Shown piece after piece: positions 37,405 through 47,171 of a stretch of 64,000 nucleotides of DNA. A program made the translations under genes and the position numbers. The notes beneath the pieces are model-generated. The model did no database searches, was not told where the DNA came from, and saw nothing but the letters and a program-made list of their open reading frames with translations. The DNA lies in contig NZ_SRHX01000001.1 in the NCBI RefSeq assembly GCF_004565475.1, positions 310,001-374,000 on the forward strand, given 5' to 3'. Each line of letters opens with the position of its first letter. The first letter of the stretch is position 1. The DNA comes from Lonepinella koalarum. Lineage in GTDB: Bacteria > Pseudomonadota > Gammaproteobacteria > Enterobacterales > Pasteurellaceae.

Positions 37405-38862
37405 ATGAATTACTATTTAGGCATAGACTGCGGCGGTACTTTTGTTAAAGCCGCCTTATTTGATCAGACGGGCAAACTGTATGGTATTCAGCGTGAAAAC
37501 GTTTCGGTGATCAGCGAACAAGCAGGTTACGCTGAACGAGATATGCAGCAATTATGGCAAGTCTGTGCCAAGGTAGTACGCCAAACCATTCAACAAAGCG
37601 GCGTACAATCGAGCCAGATTAAAGGTGTCGGTATTTCCGCACAGGGCAAAGGGGCATTTTTGTTAGATAAACAAAAGCAACCTTTGGGGCGTGCTATTCT
37701 TTCCTCTGATCAGCGTTCTCTTGATATTGTGAAACAATGGCAAGCGGACGGCATTCCACAAAAACTCTATCCAATCACTCGCCAAACCTTATGGACAGGA
37801 CACCCCGTGTCGATTTTACGCTGGGTGAAAGAACATCAACCTGAACGTTATGCCAATATCGGAGCAGTATTAATGTCCCATGACTATTTGCGATTCTGCT
37901 TAACGGGCGAACTACACTGCGAAGAATCCAATATTTCTGAATCTAATTTGTATAATATGCAGGCGGGAGAATATGATATTGAACTGGCAAAATTACTGGG
38001 AATTGAAGAAATCTTCGCACAATTACCACCGATTATTAAATCTAATGAAATTGCAGGTTATATTACTCAACAAGCCGCTGAACTGTCAGGTTTAGCCGTA
38101 GGGACGCCTGTGGTTGGGGGATTATTTGATGTGGTTTCCACCGCACTTTGTGCCAAATTAGATGATGAAACGAAACTTAATGCAGTGTTAGGTACTTGGT
38201 CAGTGGTCAGTGGTATTACCGCTGAAATTGATGATCAACAAACAATTCCTTTCGTGTATGGACGTTATGCTACGCCGAACCAATTTATTGTACATGAAGC
38301 CAGTCCAACCTCATCAGGCAATTTGGAATGGTTTGTAAAACAGTTTGGTAATGTGGATTATGCGGAAATTAATCAAGGCATCAGCCAATTACCGCCTGCT
38401 ACTAGCTCGGTGTTATTCGTGCCGTTTCTTTATGGTTCAAATGCAGGTTTAGGTATGCAAGCTGGTTTTTATGGTATGCAAGCACATCATACTCAAATGC
38501 ACTTATTGCAAGCAGTGTATGAAGGGGTGTTGTTTAGCCTGATGTATCATTTAGAACGTATGTTGCAACGTTTTCCACAAGCCGATGTATTAAGAGTGAC
38601 AGGTGGACCGACAAAATCGGCAGTATGGATGCAAATGTTAGCGGATCTCACGGGTATGCGATTAGAAGTGCCAAATGTGGAAGAAACAGGTTGTTTAGGG
38701 GCAGCATTAATGGCAATGCAAGCCGATGGATTGACTGAACAGCCCGCGGTATTACAAGCAGACATGCAAGTGTATCAACCTAATCCGCAATATTATGCCG
38801 CTTATCAGCAAAAATATCAGCGTTATCAGCAGTTTGTTAGTGCACTAAAAACGTTGCTGTAA
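37405..38862 (+). CDS. lyxK: FGGY-family carbohydrate kinase LyxK (L-xylulose / 3-keto-L-gulonate kinase)
   Basis: 485 residues. FGGY fold: YLGIDCGGTFVKAALFD at the N-terminus (phosphate-binding loop), GVGISAQGKGAFLLD near 73, TLWTGHPVSILRW, a LGTWSVVSG loop near 270, and RVTGGPTKSAVWMQMLADLTG near 400, an ATP-binding FGGY signature. Phosphorylates the product of YiaK so it is trapped and enters the pentose pathway. Last gene of the operon. The downstream decarboxylase, epimerase and isomerase genes that follow in Haemophilus are not next to it. Confidence 0.92.
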   Translation: MNYYLGIDCGGTFVKAALFDQTGKLYGIQRENVSVISEQAGYAERDMQQLWQVCAKVVRQTIQQSGVQSSQIKGVGISAQGKGAFLLDKQKQPLGRAILSSDQRSLDIVKQWQADGIPQKLYPITRQTLWTGHPVSILRWVKEHQPERYANIGAVLMSHDYLRFCLTGELHCEESNISESNLYNMQAGEYDIELAKLLGIEEIFAQLPPIIKSNEIAGYITQQAAELSGLAVGTPVVGGLFDVVSTALCAKLDDETKLNAVLGTWSVVSGITAEIDDQQTIPFVYGRYATPNQFIVHEASPTSSGNLEWFVKQFGNVDYAEINQGISQLPPATSSVLFVPFLYGSNAGLGMQAGFYGMQAHHTQMHLLQAVYEGVLFSLMYHLERMLQRFPQADVLRVTGGPTKSAVWMQMLADLTGMRLEVPNVEETGCLGAALMAMQADGLTEQPAVLQADMQVYQPNPQYYAAYQQKYQRYQQFVSALKTLL

Positions 38863-38877
38863 ATAAAAACGCTTGTT

Positions 38878-38926
38878 AAATTCACCGCACTTTAGATGAG
38901 ATTCCAAAAGTGCGGTGAATTTTTTT
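38878..38926 (+). terminator. Terminator of the yia operon made of inverted uptake signals
   Basis: Arms 38878-38893 and 38907-38922 pair perfectly over 16 bp with a 13-base loop, and Ts follow to 38926. Both arms contain a complete uptake signal. Confidence 0.9.
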
Positions 38927-38950
38927 ATATTTTTTGTGGCAAAATTTCTA

Positions 38951-38978
38951 TTTACATTCAAATAATTTACTATATAAT
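38951..38978 (+). promoter_or_regulatory. Sigma-70 promoter of the regulator-glmS unit
   Basis: TTTACA at 38951-38956 and TATAAT at 38973-38978 are separated by 16 bp. Transcription would begin about 38985, just before the proposed ATG at 39012. Confidence 0.7.
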
Positions 38979-39011
38979 TTCGATTCGAAACTTATTCCGA
39001 TAAATCATCTA

Positions 39012-39782
39012 ATGAAACGAAACTTAAGTCAACGTAATACCCAACAACGTCGTCAGCATATTATGCAACTGCTGCAACAACAGGGCGAAGTCAGTGTTGA
39101 GCAGTTAGTACAATGCTTTGAAACCTCCGAAGTGACCATTCGTAAAGATCTCACTGCTTTAGAAAGTAACGGTTTTTTACTTCGTCGTTATGGCGGCGCA
39201 ATTTTGATGCCGAAAGATATTTTGGATCAAGATGAATTGCTTTCACAACAAAAGTTAGCCATTGCTAAAATGGCAGCGGAACGGATTCGCGAGCATAATC
39301 GAATTATTGTAGATAGTGGCAGTACCACGGCAGCGTTAATTAAACAGTTGGATGGTAAACAAGGTTTAGTGGTGATGACCAATTCCTTGTCGGTGGCAAC
39401 AGAATTACGTTCCTTAGAAAATGAACCGACGTTGTTAATGACAGGGGGGACTTGGGATACCCATTCGGAATCTTTTCAAGGTAAAGTGGCAGAACAAGTG
39501 TTACGTTCCTATGATTTCGATCAACTTTTTATCGGGGCGGACGGTATTGATTTAGAGCGTGGCACAACCACCTTTAATGAATTAATCGGGTTAAGTCAGG
39601 TGATGGCAGAAGTGAGCCGTGAAGTGATTGTGATGGTGGAAAGCCAAAAAATTGGCAGACGGATGCCAAATTTAGAACTCACTTGGGATCAAATAGATGT
39701 GTTGATAACCGATAACCAAATATCAGCACAGGATAAACAATTTATCGAGAATTTAGGCGTACAAGTGCTTGTCGCAGAATAA
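39012..39782 (+). CDS. DeoR/GlpR-family transcriptional regulator upstream of glmS
   Basis: 256 residues from the ATG at 39012. The upstream in-frame codons overlap the promoter and are rejected. N-terminal DeoR helix-turn-helix ([46 protein letters not shown]), then a sugar-phosphate sensor domain with [10 protein letters not shown] and [17 protein letters not shown]. It is followed 25 bp later by glmS, so it may sense an amino-sugar phosphate and control glmS; that link is positional. Confidence 0.88.
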   Translation: MKRNLSQRNTQQRRQHIMQLLQQQGEVSVEQLVQCFETSEVTIRKDLTALESNGFLLRRYGGAILMPKDILDQDELLSQQKLAIAKMAAERIREHNRIIVDSGSTTAALIKQLDGKQGLVVMTNSLSVATELRSLENEPTLLMTGGTWDTHSESFQGKVAEQVLRSYDFDQLFIGADGIDLERGTTTFNELIGLSQVMAEVSREVIVMVESQKIGRRMPNLELTWDQIDVLITDNQISAQDKQFIENLGVQVLVAE

Positions 39783-39807
39783 AAATTTAATTTATAAGGA
39801 AAAAACT

Positions 39808-41640
39808 ATGTGTGGAATTGTTGGTGCAGTAGCACAACGTGATGTGGTAGAAATCTTAATTGATGGTTTACACCGCTTAGAATATCGTGGTTATGATTCA
39901 GCAGGTGTCGCGGTATTAGGTGAAGACAAAACAATGCAGATTGTTCGCCGTGTTGGCAAAGTAAAATCCCTTGAACAAGCAGTAAATGCCAAACCATTAT
40001 TAGGCGGGACAGGTATTGCGCATACACGTTGGGCAACCCATGGAGAACCGTCAGAAATCAATGCTCACCCACACCGTTCAGGGCATATCGCGGTGGTGCA
40101 TAATGGCATTATTGAAAATTACCAAGAATTAAAAGAACAGTTACAAACGCGTGGCTATATGTTCCAATCACAAACCGATACAGAGGTGATTGCACATTTA
40201 GTGGAATGGGAATTGCGCAGTGCAAAAACCTTATTAGAAGCAGTACAAAAAGCCGTTGTGCAGTTGCGTGGTGCTTATGGTACGGTAGTGATGAATGAAC
40301 AAGATCCAGAACGTTTAATTGTGGCGCGTTCAGGTTCACCATTGGTTATTGGTTACGGTGTGGGTGAAAATTTCTTAGCCTCCGATCCGTTAGCATTATT
40401 AAGCGTTACCCGTCGTTTTACCTATTTAGAAGAGGGCGATGTCGCTGAAATTACACGCCGTACAGTGTCAATTTTTAATCGTGTGGGCGAACCTGTAGAA
40501 CGTGAAATCCATGAGGGTAATTTTGAAGCTGATGCCGCAGATAAAGGGCAGTATCGTCACTACATGCAAAAAGAAATTTTTGAACAACCGGTGGCGATTA
40601 TTAACACCTTAGACGGTCGTATCAAAGACGGTAAAGTGGATATTCAGTCTATCGCCCCAAATGCAGTAGAAATTTTATCTAACGTACAACATGTGCAAAT
40701 TGTTGCTTGTGGGACTTCTTACAATGCAGGTATGGTAGCACGTTATTGGTTTGAATCCATTGCGGGGGTAAGTTGTGATGTAGAAATTGCGTCGGAATTT
40801 CGTTACCGCAAATTCGTCACTCGTCCGAATAGCTTATTAATTACCTTATCGCAATCTGGTGAAACTGCAGATACTTTAGCAGCATTACGTTTAGCCAAAG
40901 AATCAGGTTATATGGCAGCCATGACGATTTGTAACGTGGCAAGCTCGTCTTTAGTGCGTGAATCGGATTTTGCTTTTATGACTAAAGCTGGCGTAGAAAT
41001 TGGTGTTGCCTCTACCAAAGCGTTTACTACACAATTAACTTGTTTATTATTGTTGAACGTAGCACTTGGTCGTTTAAATGGTCATGTTAGTGAAGAGCAA
41101 GAACACCACATTGTACAGGCTTTACAACGTTTGCCTACTCAAATTGAAAGCGCGTTGGTGTTTGATAAACAAATTGAAAAATTATCGGAAGATTTTGCCG
41201 ATAAACATCATACCTTATTCTTAGGGCGTGGCGAATATTACCCGATTGCGATGGAATCTGCCTTGAAATTAAAAGAAATTTCTTATATTCATGCGGAAGC
41301 CTATGCAGCAGGTGAATTAAAGCATGGTCCACTTGCCTTAATTGATAGCGAAATGCCTGTGGTGGTGGTGGCACCAGAAAATGATTTATTGGAGAAAGTG
41401 AAATCTAATATCGAAGAAGTGCGCGCAAGGGGCGGTCAGCTTTATGTATTTGCCGATAATGATGCCGGTTTTGAAAATGCAACAGGGTTTAAAACCATTG
41501 TATTGCCAAAAGTGGATGAAGTTACCGCGCCGATTTTCTACACTGTACCGTTGCAATTATTGTCTTATCATATTGCCATTATTAAAGGTACCGATGTGGA
41601 TCAACCACGTAATTTAGCCAAAGCCGTAACAGTGGAATAA
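39808..41640 (+). CDS. glmS: Glutamine-fructose-6-phosphate aminotransferase GlmS
   Basis: Makes glucosamine-6-phosphate, first step to UDP-GlcNAc for peptidoglycan and lipid A. 610 residues from the ATG at 39808 (AAGGA upstream). This start is fixed because Cys2 in [12 protein letters not shown] must become the N-terminal nucleophile. Glutaminase domain to about 240 ([23 protein letters not shown]), then two SIS domains ([47 protein letters not shown]) and the C-terminal [15 protein letters not shown]. Confidence 0.98.
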   Translation: MCGIVGAVAQRDVVEILIDGLHRLEYRGYDSAGVAVLGEDKTMQIVRRVGKVKSLEQAVNAKPLLGGTGIAHTRWATHGEPSEINAHPHRSGHIAVVHNGIIENYQELKEQLQTRGYMFQSQTDTEVIAHLVEWELRSAKTLLEAVQKAVVQLRGAYGTVVMNEQDPERLIVARSGSPLVIGYGVGENFLASDPLALLSVTRRFTYLEEGDVAEITRRTVSIFNRVGEPVEREIHEGNFEADAADKGQYRHYMQKEIFEQPVAIINTLDGRIKDGKVDIQSIAPNAVEILSNVQHVQIVACGTSYNAGMVARYWFESIAGVSCDVEIASEFRYRKFVTRPNSLLITLSQSGETADTLAALRLAKESGYMAAMTICNVASSSLVRESDFAFMTKAGVEIGVASTKAFTTQLTCLLLLNVALGRLNGHVSEEQEHHIVQALQRLPTQIESALVFDKQIEKLSEDFADKHHTLFLGRGEYYPIAMESALKLKEISYIHAEAYAAGELKHGPLALIDSEMPVVVVAPENDLLEKVKSNIEEVRARGGQLYVFADNDAGFENATGFKTIVLPKVDEVTAPIFYTVPLQLLSYHIAIIKGTDVDQPRNLAKAVTVE

Positions 41641-41655
41641 CATCGTTGAGAAAGT

Positions 41656-41686
41656 AATTAGGTGCATGAAATGCACCTAATTTTTT
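41656..41686 (+). terminator. Intrinsic terminator of glmS
   Basis: Arms 41656-41667 and 41671-41682 pair perfectly over 12 bp with a GAA loop, then Ts. It touches the stop of convergent gppA. Confidence 0.92.
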
Positions 41687-43231
41687 CTATTCAATCGCAA
41701 GATCCAACCCAATTTCAATCAAATATCGCTGTTCTAATTTTAAATCCTGTTGAACCAGTGGATTACGTTCAAGATAGCTATTTTCAAAATATAGCTGCCA
41801 CAAAGTGCGGTGGGTTTTTAATGCAATTTTATCGGTTTGCTCGGTAGCTTGACGAGAACGGTTAAGTAAAATCGCCAAGCGTAATAAACGAACTAACGCC
41901 AAAATATCTTGTGGTGTATAACGGGAAAATTGAGCAATATCATCAAGATGAAAGCCGTTGATTTGCAAACGAACTAAGGTCGATAATAAGCGTTGTTGTT
42001 CCTTATCAAACCCCGGTAATTCCATATTTGATAAAATATAAGCAGAATGTTTTTGCATATTTTTGTGATTGATCACAATGCCGACTTCATGTAATAACGC
42101 CGCCCAAAGTAGGATTTCTTGCATTTCGGTAGCAAATTCATTCGCTTGCCATGCAATGAACTGTTGGGCTAATTGTACCGCCGTTTTGCTGACGCGTTCT
42201 GCTTGAATACGATCAATATTAAACTGTTCGGCAAGCGCTTCAGCAGTACGTTGACGGATATTTTTTACTTGAAAATTTTTATCTAAGCTATACATCACGC
42301 CCTCGCGCAGTGCTCCGTCGGAATACCGCATTTGTTCAATTTGATAAGTGTCAAATACCGCACTTAAAATGGCTAACCCTGGTACAAAAACATCTGCCCG
42401 TTCTTCGTTTAAGCCTGCCAGTTTTAGATTATCAAAATGCGTAGCCTTTAGCGTACGTTCAATCAGAAAATCTAACCGACCTGCGGTGATAATGCCATCA
42501 GAGTCAAGCGTGGCAGTGATCACTTGATGGACAGTTTTAATCGTACCAGATGAACCTAGCACATATTGCCAACCTAACTGACGATAAGATGCTGCCAAAT
42601 CGGCAATGCGGCTTAAGGCGGTTAAGCGAGCTTGTTGAAAATTTTCTCGGCTAATTTTGCCGTTTGGAAAAAATTGTTTGGCGAAACTCACACAACCCAT
42701 ATTACGACTTTCAGCTAAAATCGGATCAAAATCTTCGCCAATAATCATTTCAGTTGAACCACCACCAATATCAATCACCAACTTACGACCGCTTTCAGGT
42801 TGGGTATGGGATACTCCCGCGTAAATCATTTTGGCTTCGCGTTGCCCCGAAATAATATCTATCGGATAAGGAAACACCGCTTTGGCTTGGCGTAAAAATT
42901 CTGCTTTATTCACCGCACTTCGCAACGTGTAGGTACCAACGACATTCACATTTTCCGCTTGAAAGCCCTGTAAACGTTCAGCAAACAAAGCTAAGCAATT
43001 TACTCCTCGGGTAATCGCGTCCTGATCTAACACGCCGTTTTGATCTAACCCTTTTGCCAACTGCACTTTTTGCTTTAAGCGTGACAAAATTTGGATCGAA
43101 CCGTTAACAATACGTGCCACAATCATATGAAAGCTGTTCGATCCCAAATCAATTGCCGCAATTTCTCTCACTTGATACTTATCACCTTGTGAGAGTGTGG
43201 TTGCTTTTGTAATTAAATTAATATTATTCAT
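41687..43231 (-). CDS. gppA: Exopolyphosphatase / pppGpp phosphohydrolase family protein (Ppx/GppA)
   Basis: 514 residues from the ATG at 43231, chosen for the nearby GATGGA; an ATG at 43246 is possible. Actin-like fold: AAIDLGSNSFHMIVAR near 30, VVGTYTLRSAVN near 95, phosphate loop DIGGGSTEM near 155, ADVFVPGLAIL near 280, then an HD-type C-terminal region (WAALLHEVGI). It degrades polyphosphate and/or pppGpp; sequence alone does not separate ppx from gppA. Third gene after tamA and tamB. Confidence 0.85.
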   Translation of the reverse strand: MNNINLITKATTLSQGDKYQVREIAAIDLGSNSFHMIVARIVNGSIQILSRLKQKVQLAKGLDQNGVLDQDAITRGVNCLALFAERLQGFQAENVNVVGTYTLRSAVNKAEFLRQAKAVFPYPIDIISGQREAKMIYAGVSHTQPESGRKLVIDIGGGSTEMIIGEDFDPILAESRNMGCVSFAKQFFPNGKISRENFQQARLTALSRIADLAASYRQLGWQYVLGSSGTIKTVHQVITATLDSDGIITAGRLDFLIERTLKATHFDNLKLAGLNEERADVFVPGLAILSAVFDTYQIEQMRYSDGALREGVMYSLDKNFQVKNIRQRTAEALAEQFNIDRIQAERVSKTAVQLAQQFIAWQANEFATEMQEILLWAALLHEVGIVINHKNMQKHSAYILSNMELPGFDKEQQRLLSTLVRLQINGFHLDDIAQFSRYTPQDILALVRLLRLAILLNRSRQATEQTDKIALKTHRTLWQLYFENSYLERNPLVQQDLKLEQRYLIEIGLDLAIE

Positions 43232-43251
43232 ACATCCATCATTCACAAAAA

Positions 43252-46200
43252 TTAAAATTCAAATTCATACAATACATCAAAGGCTTGATTGACGCCTGAC
43301 ACGGATTGTAAGAAAAATTGTGGGAATAAACGATAACGTAAAGTGACTTCGGCTAAGCCGTCAAATAATCCCACCCCATACTTAATTTTTAAACGTGGCG
43401 TAATATTACCGCTCACAACCACTTTAGAACTATCGCCTACTCCAGCGGTACCCAGATTTAAATCTTGAATGCCAAAAACTTCACCAATACCTCCTACCAG
43501 TTTACCACTTTTGGCTAATCCTATACCGAGTAAGGCTGCCCCTACTGAACCGCTAGAACCAGCTTCGCCACTACTTTCTAATGATCGACCGGTTAAAATA
43601 TACGATAAAGCTTGATCTTGTGGCAGACTTGGTTCAGAGAATACTTCTACCCTAGGGGCGTCCGCCACCCCAGTCACTTTAATGCCGGCGGTTACTTTGC
43701 TATCTTCCATGGCTTCTGGATTACGAATGGCTTCAATATTTAACAATGGTTGAGAGGGTAATCCAGAAAAACTAATTTGCCCTTTACGAATGATTAAATC
43801 TTGCCCGAAAGAAGCGTAACGTCCATGTTTCAAGTCAACTTGTCCATATAAACCTAACGCTCCCTTTTCTTGGCGAACGGCTAATCTACCTTCTAAATTA
43901 CTGTCTAACCCATAGGCTTTCACATTAACATCTTTACCGATATTAATATCTAAATCTGACGTGATCAACATCCCCGATTCAGTGGTCGTTGCCATTTGAC
44001 GAGCCGCCAAAATATCACCATTTTTTAATGGGTTTAAGTTTTCTAAAATCACTTCATCACTACTTACTGCCACCGCACTTTCCGGTAAACTTTCTACTTC
44101 AATTCTTGCCCATGGAATATCAATATTGCCACTTAATGCTAACAATTTCGGTGTCGCTGTCACGGTCACATTTGGGCTAGCACGTAATTTTGCTATTGCT
44201 GGGATATTGATAAAGAATTTGTCTGCTTGAGCATTTACTCGCGCATTCCATTGCTCAATATTTTTCCAATCAGCATCACCCTCTAACACTAAATGACTGT
44301 CTACTGTTTGTATATCGCCTTTCAATGTCGAACGATTGCCATAAAAATTTAACGCTACCTCACCGCCAGTGACTTCTACCGGTGATGATTTTAATTTCGC
44401 TTTTAACTGATTGATATTAAATGAACCGTTTAATAACGGTGCGGTTAAATCACCGGCAAAAGTTAAATGCGATGTCACACTACCTGAAATTTGTTCACCG
44501 TTAGATAATAGTTGGTTCGCCAAATTTAAATTCACACCATTAATATTGAATGTCCCTGATAATTTGCGCGCGTTGATAATATCATTGATTTTCATATCGG
44601 CATTAATGCGACCATTATTTTGAATCTGAATATCAGATTTCACCTGCAAATTATCATTGTCTAACTGTGCGTTTAACGCCAATCTAGGCACAGCTAATTT
44701 AAAGGTGCGGTAATCCATTTTTTGTGCCACATTGACGCCGTCACCATTTAGTTGCACATCCAATTTCAACGGTTTATTTTCATTCCACGCCAAGCTACCC
44801 GAACTGCGTAAGATACCTTGTAATAAGCCGTCCTGTTCGGTTAACTTATTCACTAATGCTAGATTCAACCGTTTTAAATCGAAAGGAATTTCACCATTTG
44901 TACCCACTTTAAAGGTTTGTGGAAAACATAAATCAATGTCCGCATGTTTCCAGCAGTGACTTGAAATGGTTGCGAGGGTTTGTTTATTATCAAAAGTAAT
45001 ATCAATATTTTGGCTGTTTTTCACTTCTCCAATCGGTGAATTCACCCCCACTTGACTTAATGTGCCTTTCCACACTTGTGAACCGCGGTCAAAACTACCC
45101 GATAAATTCAATCCTCCCGCCACCGGTTCACCGCTGGAATGTAATTGTAATTGGTGGGATTTTTCATTACCTGATGCGGTTAATTTAGCATTGTTCAGTT
45201 TAATCTCACCTTGACTGAATCCATTTAATTCTACATTTAAATCACCTTGAATTTGTTGTTCTGTGCTTACCTCGCCTTTTGCGATGACTTTAGCTATTTT
45301 TAGGTCTTGAAACTGAATATTATTCCCCGTTAAATCTAGCACTAAATTAGGCTCCGTGAGCTTGCCTTTAATATATGCTTTCCCTATGACAGAGGCAGAT
45401 AAATCAGGTAACAAACCTTTTAAATTCGGGGCATTAATATCCAACAGAAAATCTGATTGTTCGGTTAATGTCCCGGTTGCTACAATATGATTTACGCCAT
45501 AATTTAGGCTAATTTGGGACGTATTGAGCAAGACTTGATTATCTGATGTTAGGCTACCTTTTAGGCTTAACGGATTTTTTGATAACGATCCTTGAATATT
45601 TAATTCAGGCATCGCAATCGCCCACCGCTCTCCTTTTACTTGCCCTGTGTGAGTTAATTTGCCCGATAATATCGCTGGAAATGAAGATAAATAAGCGCCG
45701 AGATTAATTTTGTTTAAATCTGTCTCCGCTTGCCATTCTACGCCATCTCGCCAATTTAATTTCCCCATTAAACCCAGTGCACCATCTAAGGCATTCAGTT
45801 GTAATTTTTCAATTTCCGTGTGCGAAATACCACCGTTAGCTTGTAATGCCAAATCGGTTGTGGGTGCCGACATGCCTTTTACGTTGCCATGTAATGTCAA
45901 TTGGTAATCAAGCAAGTTACCTGTTACATTAAGGGTCACATTTTGCACGTTGAGTGGATCATCCGTTTGGTTAAACGGATAACTAAACTTTGGCACATTT
46001 AAGGTTAAATTTAATGGCGTTTTTTCGCTATTGAGTTGCACATCTGCATTCAAGATCGCATCTGCTACACCTTGGGTGGTAAGCGAAAGTGCGGTGTTTT
46101 TTTTCAAATCTCCGCTAATGGAAAGATCCACCACAGATTTTGGCAATAAAATCTCATCACCTTGTTTAATGGTATCGAGATCAGCGTGTACGGTTAAATT

Positions 46201-47169
46201 CAGTGGCATAGCCTGATCTAACTGGATATTTCCTTGCGCTTGAATATTGCCAACCGAACTGTCAATCTGTAAAGTTTGTAATGCTACCGTTGCACCCGTG
46301 GCATCTACTTGAATTTGTACTTTGGGAACATCAATTTGCTGAACTAATTTGCCATCAATAACTTGTTGATATTGCCAATCTTTACCCAAAATATCTGGAA
46401 TATGTAGATCAAAAGGCAAAATAATCTCGCTTACGTTGGCTAATAAAGCAGGGGTTAAACTTTGCTCAATTTGTTGCCAATTAACAGGCTCGCTTGGTTG
46501 GTGTTCTTCATTAATCTCTTCTTTTTTCTCGCTAGAATCGGCGAAAATATAGGCTAAATCATTAATTTGCGTGGGTTCAAGGGTTAATCCATCTTCATTA
46601 TTTAAAAACACCGCCGTGTGAAATTTGCCTAAATGCATTTGATTGCTATCAATGCCTAACGCCAGATTATCAACTTCCACATTTTTCACCGCTATCGAAA
46701 CAGGCAGGGTAATCCGTTGCATTGCGCTATTTTCTTGTTCGGGTTCAGGTTCAGATGGTGGTAGTTTACTCGTATCAATATGAATAGCTGGCTGTTGCAC
46801 CTGTAAATTTTCAATACAAATATCGGCTTTAAGTAAGCAACCAAAATCAAATTTTAATTCTGCTTGCGCAATATTCGTTTCTACGCCAGCAGATTGAAAT
46901 TGCACATCTTTTAACAATAACCCATGTTGTAATTTGCCTTGTACATCGCCAATGGTTAAACCGTCCACATATTTATCCGCTAAGCCAATCGCCCATTGCG
47001 TACCACTTTCGCTGCCAACTATGCCCGCAACGCCCAAGCCTGCTGCACCCGCAATACCGACTAATACACCTATTGCCACTAAACTGCGGTGTAAAAATTT
47101 GCTTTTTTTGCTACCGACTAATTGACTAGATTGCGGTACATTTTCGTTTTGTTGAACTGGTTCTGTCAT
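43252..47169 (-). CDS. tamB: Translocation and assembly module subunit TamB
   Basis: 1305 residues, AsmA-like bridge across the periplasm that works with TamA in outer-membrane protein insertion and lipid transport. One N-terminal membrane anchor (LVAIGVLVGIAGAAGLGVAGIVG, about 30-52), a very long beta-rich body of Asn-rich LxLxGxL-type repeats, and the conserved DUF490 C-terminal domain with AEVTLRYRLFPQFFLQSVSG and terminal YEFEF. The start lies 2 bases after the tamA stop. Confidence 0.95.
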   Translation of the reverse strand: MTEPVQQNENVPQSSQLVGSKKSKFLHRSLVAIGVLVGIAGAAGLGVAGIVGSESGTQWAIGLADKYVDGLTIGDVQGKLQHGLLLKDVQFQSAGVETNIAQAELKFDFGCLLKADICIENLQVQQPAIHIDTSKLPPSEPEPEQENSAMQRITLPVSIAVKNVEVDNLALGIDSNQMHLGKFHTAVFLNNEDGLTLEPTQINDLAYIFADSSEKKEEINEEHQPSEPVNWQQIEQSLTPALLANVSEIILPFDLHIPDILGKDWQYQQVIDGKLVQQIDVPKVQIQVDATGATVALQTLQIDSSVGNIQAQGNIQLDQAMPLNLTVHADLDTIKQGDEILLPKSVVDLSISGDLKKNTALSLTTQGVADAILNADVQLNSEKTPLNLTLNVPKFSYPFNQTDDPLNVQNVTLNVTGNLLDYQLTLHGNVKGMSAPTTDLALQANGGISHTEIEKLQLNALDGALGLMGKLNWRDGVEWQAETDLNKINLGAYLSSFPAILSGKLTHTGQVKGERWAIAMPELNIQGSLSKNPLSLKGSLTSDNQVLLNTSQISLNYGVNHIVATGTLTEQSDFLLDINAPNLKGLLPDLSASVIGKAYIKGKLTEPNLVLDLTGNNIQFQDLKIAKVIAKGEVSTEQQIQGDLNVELNGFSQGEIKLNNAKLTASGNEKSHQLQLHSSGEPVAGGLNLSGSFDRGSQVWKGTLSQVGVNSPIGEVKNSQNIDITFDNKQTLATISSHCWKHADIDLCFPQTFKVGTNGEIPFDLKRLNLALVNKLTEQDGLLQGILRSSGSLAWNENKPLKLDVQLNGDGVNVAQKMDYRTFKLAVPRLALNAQLDNDNLQVKSDIQIQNNGRINADMKINDIINARKLSGTFNINGVNLNLANQLLSNGEQISGSVTSHLTFAGDLTAPLLNGSFNINQLKAKLKSSPVEVTGGEVALNFYGNRSTLKGDIQTVDSHLVLEGDADWKNIEQWNARVNAQADKFFINIPAIAKLRASPNVTVTATPKLLALSGNIDIPWARIEVESLPESAVAVSSDEVILENLNPLKNGDILAARQMATTTESGMLITSDLDINIGKDVNVKAYGLDSNLEGRLAVRQEKGALGLYGQVDLKHGRYASFGQDLIIRKGQISFSGLPSQPLLNIEAIRNPEAMEDSKVTAGIKVTGVADAPRVEVFSEPSLPQDQALSYILTGRSLESSGEAGSSGSVGAALLGIGLAKSGKLVGGIGEVFGIQDLNLGTAGVGDSSKVVVSGNITPRLKIKYGVGLFDGLAEVTLRYRLFPQFFLQSVSGVNQAFDVLYEFEF

Positions 47170-47171
47170 CC

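Noticed and set aside
39769-39807. Upstream in-frame start for glmS
   Set aside because: GlmS requires an N-terminal Cys directly after the initiator Met, which fixes the start at 39808.
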